Assembly: GCF_000014885.1 (NCBI RefSeq)
Contig: NC_011566.1
Span: 1,984,001-2,048,000, forward strand
Origin: Shewanella piezotolerans WP3
Lineage (GTDB): Bacteria; Pseudomonadota; Gammaproteobacteria; Enterobacterales; Shewanellaceae
Direction: 5' to 3'
DNA: 64,000 bases
Below, piece by piece: positions 25,624 to 32,793 of this stretch. Each line of letters opens with the position of its first letter. Within the stretch, counting starts at the first letter, position 1. Below the pieces are notes generated by a model. That model was not told the origin of the DNA. It saw only the letters and a program-made list of their open reading frames with translations, and searched no databases. A program made the translations under genes and the position numbers.

Positions 25624-27156
25624 TTAAAGTAGAGCAGGTATACCCGTTATCATGCCAACAGCTAACATAGCCGCTAGACAAATAACAAATGCGAGTCCAG
25701 GGATGACCATACGATCGGTGAACGATAATGATTTCGCTCGTTCTTTATCACCAATAAGACCATTATTGTCGAGGAACATGGTTAATGCCCATGCAAGCAC
25801 AGGGTTTGCGACGAATGCTGCAAAGATACATATACCTGCAGATTGGCTATTTTTAGTATCTTTCACCATCTGCATACCAGCTTCAAGTAGTGGTAAAAAT
25901 ACTCCAACTAATAGCGCAATCGACATGACTGGTCGCCATACGGTAACGTCCATTGGGTAACCAATCACTGCGACTAAGATACACATTATTCCGAGTAAAA
26001 TAGCACCTGCAGGTATTGGACGTTTCGCGATAGCAGCAGGGATCATGTATGTCCCCCAAGATGAGGTAATGTTACCGCCACCAACTGCTGTACCGACAAT
26101 CTGGCGAACCGAACAGGTCGTCATAGTATCATCAACATCCATTAATACCTTTTCTGAACCTTTTGGATAATTAAGCTCTTGGAAGATGCGGTGTCCTAGA
26201 AAATCGGGAGACCACATAGCAACAGCTAAGATTGCGAAAGGTAAAGAAGCGATAAAGTGTTCAAGATTTGGTAAGCCTAACTGCCAGCCGTATTCTGTTG
26301 AACCCCACCAGTACATAGGGTTTAAGTTAGGGATCCCAGGTTCGGTCACAAACTTAAGGTCAAGTCCTGCACCTAGTGCAAAAGCGAGCACTATCGCGGC
26401 AATTGAACACAGTGGAATAGCTAACCAACGCTTACCAACTTTAGCAAGGTAAGAATATAAGATGACGTTAGCCAATAGGATAAAGAAAGCCACATAACCT
26501 AAGCTGTAATCCAGAGCATGCTTGGCTTCAAGTCCGCCAGCCCAATCAAAGAGCGAAGTGATCTGACTCTTTGCTCCCATGAAACCTAGGAATACTAACA
26601 ATCCGCCGGCAACCCCACTGCTGGTCAAATTAACGAGCCGCGATCCCCCTTTGAAGTAACTGAGGATAAGACCGAACACGCCAAGCAAAATAGCGAGTGC
26701 CAGAGGGTGGGCACCTGCTAAGGCAATGGCACCAATAAGCGGGATCATTGGTCCGTGGTTGCCACCAAGGTTAGCCCGAGGGTTAATGAATCCTGAGCTG
26801 ATAATACAAAAGAGTAGCGCGGGGATAAGCATTTCAACCCGTACGACTTGGATTGCGAACTCTGCACCTAAATTGACATGCTCCCAGCGTTCAGAGAGAC
26901 CCGATGCCCATGCTGCCATTACAGCTGAATACATTACGGTTATACCGATAGTCCCCGCGATAGCTGGGACTAAATCTTCCCATTCAAAGCGAAAGTCTCT
27001 ACCAGGGAGGTTAAGCCCCCAGCGTTTAGGCTTCATGATTTTTAATTCATTATCCAAATACTCTTCGCGGGTATTGAATTCTGATGCGGGACGGTGAAGT
27101 GCTTGGTAGCTCTGATCTGAGCTTTCTACTGCTTCATTCTTTACTGTTTCAGGCAT
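25624..27156 (-). CDS. DUF3360-family membrane permease
   Basis: A 510-residue membrane protein with about 12 predicted helices between residues 70 and 510 and a polar N-terminus of about 65 residues. I recognise it as DUF3360, a family of Vibrio/Shewanella-type bacteria distantly like the SulP or nucleobase permeases; GGNHGPMIPLIGAIALAGAHP and VGGGNITSSWGTYMIP are the kind of broken-helix segments those carriers use. The substrate is unknown. It has its own terminator and its own promoter region, which carries the same PdhR-type operator as pflB. That suggests a role in pyruvate, formate, acetate or lactate movement, an inference from regulation only. Its position behind pflB is where enterobacteria have focA. 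Confidence 0.82.
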   Translation of the reverse strand: MPETVKNEAVESSDQSYQALHRPASEFNTREEYLDNELKIMKPKRWGLNLPGRDFRFEWEDLVPAIAGTIGITVMYSAVMAAWASGLSERWEHVNLGAEFAIQVVRVEMLIPALLFCIISSGFINPRANLGGNHGPMIPLIGAIALAGAHPLALAILLGVFGLILSYFKGGSRLVNLTSSGVAGGLLVFLGFMGAKSQITSLFDWAGGLEAKHALDYSLGYVAFFILLANVILYSYLAKVGKRWLAIPLCSIAAIVLAFALGAGLDLKFVTEPGIPNLNPMYWWGSTEYGWQLGLPNLEHFIASLPFAILAVAMWSPDFLGHRIFQELNYPKGSEKVLMDVDDTMTTCSVRQIVGTAVGGGNITSSWGTYMIPAAIAKRPIPAGAILLGIMCILVAVIGYPMDVTVWRPVMSIALLVGVFLPLLEAGMQMVKDTKNSQSAGICIFAAFVANPVLAWALTMFLDNNGLIGDKERAKSLSFTDRMVIPGLAFVICLAAMLAVGMITGIPALL

Positions 27157-28070
27157 AATTTCTCATTCTCCGAAAAGAACTTAGGTTATTCATCGGGATT
27201 TATGACAGTTATTTAGTTGTTCCCTGTTAATTAACAACTTGCATCGCTATAAGTGTAGTCGACTTCAAGTCTTTGTTAACGCATCTGTAACAGCAAATGT
27301 TCAGCATCAATCATGCGAAATGCAGGTTACATGGGTAATCCGTTACTCAAGCTAAATTGGTAAGACCAATTTACCCAAAAGATCTTAACATAGTAACCTA
27401 GGTACAACATCAAGTATCAAAGTTATTGAATGTGGTGTTTGATTAAATTGAGAGCGACTTAACAACTTATACAGTGATGACTAAATAATCTAATAATAGG
27501 CATGCTATTTGCCTTAGTGTCTAGATCAATAAAAGCTGGTTTTTAGCCCAATAATTAACCATTAGTAAAGCTGTCATGTTTGCAACCGCTTTAGTTCACA
27601 AGAACTGGGCATTTATCACACCAAATTAAGCGCGAATTGTGATCTGCGCCGCATCATGGTTGTTGCTCGCTTTTATTTCAAATCATTATGTAAAGGCCTG
27701 TATCAGCTTTCACGACAAATCGGGCGTCGATTACCGACTACGACACGTTGATTCTTTATCAAAGTACACAGTTTCGTTTAGGTCACTTTGTTAATACTTA
27801 GCTATCCCCGCCAAAAAAATCATTTCTCTGGATGTAAGCTAACTAGATATCGGTGTCATAGAAAGTATTTTTAATACAGTGCCTTATTGGTGTTTGTCTG
27901 TTCTGGTAACACAATTAACATCTTTAGATGTTCCTTTTTAAGTATCAAAATTAATGATAGAGCAAATCATTAATATCAAATTTTATTGTGTCATTGCTTC
28001 GGGTAATTTGTGTTTAGAACAAGGGTACGTTTTGAATAACTGGAGTATGGGATGAGTGTAGGTCTATTGA
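27157..28070. other. Long divergent intergenic region between the DUF3360 and focA-type genes
   Basis: About 910 bases with no ORF that looks coding. The DUF3360-proximal part holds a PdhR-type operator (27354-27372) and a GTTAATTAAC palindrome at 27225-27234 that resembles an ArcA half-site. The remaining 650 bases are AT-rich with no fold I can name. The length is unusual for this gene-dense window. Confidence 0.45.
27354..27372. promoter_or_regulatory. PdhR-type operator upstream of the DUF3360 gene
   Basis: AAATTGGT-AAG-ACCAATTT, identical over 19 bases to the site in front of pflB and also matching in the flanking CT (left) and ACC (right). It lies 198 bases upstream of the DUF3360 start, nearly the same distance as at pflB. 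Confidence 0.7.
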
Positions 28071-28092
28071 CTTACTGTTACGTGACAGTAAG
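28071..28092 (+). promoter_or_regulatory. Inverted repeat overlapping the ribosome site of the focA-type gene
   Basis: CTTACTGT, six bases, ACAGTAAG is a perfect 8+8 inverted repeat whose right arm covers the first three bases of AAGGAGG (28090-28096). In RNA the hairpin would partly hide the ribosome site; in DNA it could be an operator. Confidence 0.5.
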
Positions 28093-28100
28093 GAGGCAGC

Positions 28101-29663
28101 ATGGCGGAAAATAGCCAAACAAAACGGCTGCCGATAATTGAGCAAGTAGAAAGCCATCTATCACAAAAAACTGCATTGAAGCCGAGTATGTATCAGCAAG
28201 CAGAGCGATATGGAGCGGATAAAGTCGTAAAGGCCCATTGGCAGTCTTTCGGTTTAGCTGTGTTTGCTGGCGCATTTATCGCATTAGCATTTGTGTTTTA
28301 TATCACTGTAACGACAGGCAGTACCGGGCCTTGGGGCTTAATGAGGCTGGCTGGAGGCTTAGCTTTCAGCCTTGGGTTGATGCTGGTAGTGATCTGTGGT
28401 GGTGAGCTATTTACCAGTACAGTGTTAAGCAGCGTCGCTTGGGCACAAAAACAAGTTTCTACGCTGTCTCTGCTTAAATGCTGGGGGCGCGTGTATGTCG
28501 GTAACTTTATTGGTGCAATGCTAATGCTGTTACTAATTGTTGTCGCCGGAATGCAGAATTTAAATGAAAGTCATTGGGGACTCAACGCACTTAATATCGC
28601 CCAACATAAGTTGCATCACGGTTGGTGGCAAGCTTTCGTGCTGGGTATGCTCTGTAATATGTTGGTATGTCTTGTTGTTTGGATGACTTTTTCCAGTAAA
28701 GACGCATTAACCAAAGCGATATTACTGATGTTGCCTGTGGCGATGTTTGTTAGTAGTGGCTTTGAACATAGTATCGCTAACCTATTCATGGTGCCTTTAG
28801 GCATAGTGCTAGCTAATATTTCAGACCCTGCTTGGTTTGCTGCGCTCAATGTCACTCAAGAACAATTTAGCGACCTAACAGTGACTAACTTTATTCTCAA
28901 TAACTTAATACCGGTGACGCTTGGCAATATTGTCGGCGGAGGCCTGTTCGTTGGTTTAGGGTACTGGTTAATTGAGAAAGCTAACCCAAGTCCATCTCTG
29001 CACGTAATGACCCAACATAAACAGTCGGCCTTGGCTGAAGTCATTTCATTAGCAGATCTCGAAAAAAATAATCAAACACATTTCGTAGAACAAACCTTTG
29101 CTGAACCTTCACAGGCGCAAAGTCCTAAAAGTGCCTATCTATCTTCTGGAGTAAAGAATATGCCTAAAACAATACAAAAACTGAATGTAAGCGACCTAAT
29201 GAATCCTGCTCCATTTACACTAACTGCTGACATTTCCATATACGAAGGATTAAAGCGTCTCACTGAAAGTGCGAGCCGTGGCGCGCCTGTTATTAATGAG
29301 CAGCAACAGTTACTTGGTTTTGTTTCTCAACAAGATCTTTTACGCAGTTTATGGTCTGAAGAGTTCGCCCGTGGCGTAAGTTTTAAAGTCGCAGATCTGA
29401 TGCAAACCCAGGTATTGACGGTATCGCCGTCGGATGCGGTTGCCGATTTGATAGAGCTTATGGTTGTTGATAGAGAAAAATTATTTCCAGTTAATGACAG
29501 CGGAATGCTGATTGGCAACACGTTCAAAAGTTACGAAGAGCGTTTAAGAGGGGCTAATGCTAGTAAACCTAGCGTATTCCCTGTGGTTGAAGGCGGCATA
29601 TTATGTGGTGTTATTACGCGAGAAGATATCGCTCAAAAAGTCTGTCAGGTTTATAAATTCTAA
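28101..29663 (+). CDS. focA: FocA-type formate/nitrite channel fused to a CBS-domain pair
   Basis: A 520-residue protein. Residues about 25-295 are a formate/nitrite transporter (FNT) domain with six helices: CGGELFTSTVLS is the flexible omega-loop segment with the gating Thr, and SGFEHSIANLF carries the central conserved His. FocA of E. coli is about 285 residues and ends here. This protein continues with a linker of about 65 residues and two CBS motifs, VSDLMNPAPFTLTADISIYEGL and VADLMQTQVLTVSPSDAVADLIELM, ending at GVITREDIAQKV. CBS pairs bind adenine nucleotides, so the channel may be gated by energy state, which is inference. A strong AAGGAGG precedes the ATG. Confidence 0.88.
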   Translation: MAENSQTKRLPIIEQVESHLSQKTALKPSMYQQAERYGADKVVKAHWQSFGLAVFAGAFIALAFVFYITVTTGSTGPWGLMRLAGGLAFSLGLMLVVICGGELFTSTVLSSVAWAQKQVSTLSLLKCWGRVYVGNFIGAMLMLLLIVVAGMQNLNESHWGLNALNIAQHKLHHGWWQAFVLGMLCNMLVCLVVWMTFSSKDALTKAILLMLPVAMFVSSGFEHSIANLFMVPLGIVLANISDPAWFAALNVTQEQFSDLTVTNFILNNLIPVTLGNIVGGGLFVGLGYWLIEKANPSPSLHVMTQHKQSALAEVISLADLEKNNQTHFVEQTFAEPSQAQSPKSAYLSSGVKNMPKTIQKLNVSDLMNPAPFTLTADISIYEGLKRLTESASRGAPVINEQQQLLGFVSQQDLLRSLWSEEFARGVSFKVADLMQTQVLTVSPSDAVADLIELMVVDREKLFPVNDSGMLIGNTFKSYEERLRGANASKPSVFPVVEGGILCGVITREDIAQKVCQVYKF

Positions 29664-29685
29664 GCATATTTTGAGCTTAAGAAAG

Positions 29686-29713
29686 GGCAAGGAGGAGATG
29701 ATTTCTCCTTGCC
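29686..29713. terminator. Stem-loop between convergent focA-type and LysR genes
   Basis: GGCAAGGAG and CTCCTTGCC form a nine-pair stem with a ten-base loop between two convergent stops. T-tracts are weak on both sides, so termination is probable but not certain. Confidence 0.55.
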
Positions 29714-29723
29714 TAATTTCAAC

Positions 29724-30638
29724 TTAGCGGTTTTTTTTAACTGCAACTCTATTACGGCTTAAACGTCTGGCCTCGGTAATAACACAATCTCTAAGTGGAT
29801 TCTCACCTGCATCATTGCGCCATACAAATGAAAGATGGCGTTGCATGTTTAGCTCTGGTGTTGATAACACCACTAACTCTCCATTGGCAATCTCTTTCTC
29901 TACATCTAAATAGGGCAAACTACTTAAGTAGGGACCATTCTTGACAAGGGCCTTAAGCAGAGATACGTATTCATACTCTTTCCACACATGCAGTTTCTCA
30001 ATGATGCCATGGATTGCACCTTCAAAAATGCGTCTAGTGCCTGCTCCTTGCTCTCGAAGCACCCATTTGGCTTGTTCTAGTTGCGCTAAGCTTGCTGATT
30101 TTGATTTCGCATAGGGGTGGTGAGGTGATGATACCACTACAAGGTGATCATCGAGCCACTGTTCTTGATGCAGTCGACTATCGTCGTTGCGTCCTTCGAT
30201 TATGCCAAAATCGTATTCATAATTTAGTAAGCCTTCAATCACGTTTTCAGTATTTTCTACCATCAAGTCAATGCGCAATTCGGGGAAATCGGTATCAATT
30301 TTGCTGATAAGTTCGGGAAGTAGGTGTTCAGCCGCTGTTTGGCTAGAGCAGATCCTAAATCTACCGCTTATAAGATGTTGTTCATGCAGGCCTAATTCAA
30401 TTTGCTGAGCATCTTGTAACAGGCGTCTGGCTTTTGGACGCAGCCAGTTACCCCAGTGGCTTAGGGTTAAACGATTACCCTGACGAGTAAAGAGCGGACG
30501 CCCAAGTAAATTCTCTAACTGTCCCAACGACATACTTACAGCTGATTGCGTCATCGACAGTTTTCTAGCCGCAGCACTGACACTTTCGAGACTGGCAACA
30601 GCGTCGAAAACCATAATTTGTTTAAGAGAATACTTCAT
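29724..30638 (-). CDS. LysR-family transcriptional regulator
   Basis: A 304-residue regulator. Residues 1-60 are the winged helix-turn-helix (AVASLESVSAAARKLSMTQSAVSMSLGQLENLLGRPLF, named here only to locate it). Residues about 90-295 are the periplasmic-binding-protein-like effector domain, with RICSSQTAAEHLLPELI at its start. The layout is close to CysB/CbbR-like regulators that sense small acids, but the ligand cannot be deduced. It is divergent from the YfcC-type permease gene at 31106 with a 467-base shared region, the usual position for a LysR regulator and its target. Confidence 0.88.
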   Translation of the reverse strand: MKYSLKQIMVFDAVASLESVSAAARKLSMTQSAVSMSLGQLENLLGRPLFTRQGNRLTLSHWGNWLRPKARRLLQDAQQIELGLHEQHLISGRFRICSSQTAAEHLLPELISKIDTDFPELRIDLMVENTENVIEGLLNYEYDFGIIEGRNDDSRLHQEQWLDDHLVVVSSPHHPYAKSKSASLAQLEQAKWVLREQGAGTRRIFEGAIHGIIEKLHVWKEYEYVSLLKALVKNGPYLSSLPYLDVEKEIANGELVVLSTPELNMQRHLSFVWRNDAGENPLRDCVITEARRLSRNRVAVKKNR

Positions 30639-31105
30639 TGTACCTACTGTTTTCCTACTCGAAAAATATCCAAAGGGAAACTATCAATTTATTTGATGGT
30701 CATTAAGTATGATTCTAGGTGGTGAGCAAGTACCAAACAAGCCAAGTTGACGTTAGCAATGAATAACTTAGATTAGGTTCACTATTCTATATATAGTGTG
30801 ATACTGATGCATTCATTGTTATATCAATAAGGTAACCTACTTGAGTGAAAATTGTTGCAAGTATGCTCTCCTTCTCTGTAAAGCCAGTTTCTCCACTTCT
30901 TCAACATGACAACTTGATTGATTTAGGCCTTCATTTAGCTCATTCTTTTTGTTGAAACGCCTGTTCAGTGGCATCGTTTTAGGCCTTTCCTATAGAGGGA
31001 TATGGGCATAGGTTCATTTTTTAGCGACTGCCGATTAACCACCCATAGATAAAGCACAGACATTGGTTTATATTTGCTGCCAAATAACAACAATACGGCC
31101 ATCAA
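30639..31105. other. Shared promoter region of the LysR and YfcC-type genes
   Basis: About 470 bases without a gene. CACTAT and ATAGTG arms at 30780-30785 and 30793-30798 surround a TATATA run; this could be a LysR-type operator or promoter -10 area. No terminator or RNA motif is seen. Confidence 0.4.
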
Positions 31106-32680
31106 ATGCACCAAGTTCCCCCTACTCAGCAACAACCTTCAACCACAGAGCCAATAGTCGCTAATAGCAGTAGTTCTCAAACTGTAAATAGAACGTGGCA
31201 GATGCCTGATACCTTGGTGATCATTTTCTTTGTGGCACTGTTTGCCGCTGTGATGACTTATTTTATTCCTGTTGGCTCATTTGAAACACAACAGGTGAGC
31301 TACGTGATTGACGGCGTAGAAAAGAGCCGCAGTGTGGTTGACCCCAACTCCTTTGCTTACCAGTTAAACGATGATGGTCAACCTATGCTGCAGCCGGTCA
31401 GTTTATTTGCCGGCGGTGGAGGCACTGGTTTTTTCAATTTCGCTTTTGAAGGGCTTGTATCTGGCTCTAAGTGGGGCAGCGCTATTGGTGTCATCATGTT
31501 CATGCTCGTTATTGGCGGTGCCTTTGGCATTGTGATGGCGACAGGAACCATCGATAATGGAATTTTAAAACTTATCGATAAAACCCAAGGTAATGAAACT
31601 CTTTTTATTCCGGTTATCTTTACCCTGTTTTCTCTGGGCGGGGCTGTATTTGGGATGGGTGAGGAGGCGATAGCCTTTGCGATTATTATCTGTCCATTAA
31701 TGATAAGGCTTGGCTATGACGGCATTACCACTGTCATGGTGACCTATGTTGCCACTCAAATAGGTTTTGCGAGTTCATGGATGAATCCATTTAGTGTGGC
31801 GATAGCTCAAGGCATTGCCGATGTTCCAGTGTTATCTGGTTCAAGCGTGCGTGTTGCTATGTGGTTAGGTTTTACACTAATGGGGCTTATATTTACTATG
31901 CGCTACGCCGCGAAGATAAAAGCTAAGCCAGAGCTCTCATACAGTCATCAAAGCGATCAGTATTTTCGTGATAATGCGAGTGATGCGAAACTCGATAGTC
32001 GCTTTAACATAGGTGACATTCTAGTGTTGTTAACCATTGTTGCAACAGTGGCCTGGATTATCTGGGGCGTGGTGGTTAATGCCTGGTTTATCCCTGAAAT
32101 AGCTAGTCAGTTTTTTGCAATGGGCATTGTTGTCGGCATCATCGGTGTTGTCTTTAAGCTTAATAACCTGACAGTTAATAAGGTTGCAGTGAGCTTCAAG
32201 CAAGGGGCATCTACTATGCTTGAGCCAGCTGTTTTAGTCGGCTGTGCATCGGGAATACTATTATTACTCGGAGGTAGTAATGCCGCTAACCCTAGTGTAC
32301 TCAATACTATACTGAGTAGCTCTGGTGAGTTTATTGGCCAGTTGCCAAGCGTGATGTCAGCATGGTTTATGTTTGTGTTCCAGGCTGTATTTAACTTTTT
32401 TGTGACCTCAGGTTCAGGGCAAGCAGCGCTGACAATGCCGTTGATGGCACCGCTTGCTGATATTGTTGGAGTCACTAGACAAGTAGCAGTGCTGGCGTTT
32501 CAATTAGGGGACGGTTTTACTAATGTATTAGTGCCGACATCAGCTTCATTGATGGCCACTCTAGGAGTTTGCCGAGTCGATTGGGGCCAGTGGCTTAAGT
32601 TTATTTGGCGCTTTATGTTGGGGCTGTTTTTGGTCTCTAGCCTGATTGTTATTACTGCCCACTACATGGGGTTTAGCTAA
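31106..32680 (+). CDS. YfcC-family (DcuC-like) membrane permease
   Basis: A 524-residue carrier of the YfcC/ArcD-like branch of the C4-dicarboxylate anaerobic carrier family (PF03606). A polar N-terminus of about 33 residues precedes the first helix (TLVIIFFVALFAAVMTYFIPVGSF). The conserved blocks GGAVFGMGEEAIAFAIIICPLMIRLGYD, QIGFASSWMNPFSVAIAQGIA and NFFVTSGSGQAALTMPLMAPLADI are all present. Substrates in the family range from dicarboxylates to amino acids and short peptides; none can be assigned. It is convergent with a TonB-dependent receptor gene and divergent from the LysR regulator, so a LysR-controlled uptake system is plausible. Confidence 0.87.
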   Translation: MHQVPPTQQQPSTTEPIVANSSSSQTVNRTWQMPDTLVIIFFVALFAAVMTYFIPVGSFETQQVSYVIDGVEKSRSVVDPNSFAYQLNDDGQPMLQPVSLFAGGGGTGFFNFAFEGLVSGSKWGSAIGVIMFMLVIGGAFGIVMATGTIDNGILKLIDKTQGNETLFIPVIFTLFSLGGAVFGMGEEAIAFAIIICPLMIRLGYDGITTVMVTYVATQIGFASSWMNPFSVAIAQGIADVPVLSGSSVRVAMWLGFTLMGLIFTMRYAAKIKAKPELSYSHQSDQYFRDNASDAKLDSRFNIGDILVLLTIVATVAWIIWGVVVNAWFIPEIASQFFAMGIVVGIIGVVFKLNNLTVNKVAVSFKQGASTMLEPAVLVGCASGILLLLGGSNAANPSVLNTILSSSGEFIGQLPSVMSAWFMFVFQAVFNFFVTSGSGQAALTMPLMAPLADIVGVTRQVAVLAFQLGDGFTNVLVPTSASLMATLGVCRVDWGQWLKFIWRFMLGLFLVSSLIVITAHYMGFS

Positions 32681-32717
32681 GCTATTTTGCCAACATTGAA
32701 TTGAATTAGTTAAGGCA

Positions 32718-32752
32718 ATAAAAAATGGCACCCTAAGATGCCATTTTTTTAT
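32718..32752. terminator. Bidirectional terminator between the permease and TonB receptor genes
   Basis: AAAAATGGCA and TGCCATTTTTTT flank an eight-base loop between convergent genes, with A and T runs on both sides. Confidence 0.88.
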
Positions 32753-32793
32753 GTTTGATTAAGCGCTAGTTAGTGCGCTTAATCAAACAGTGT

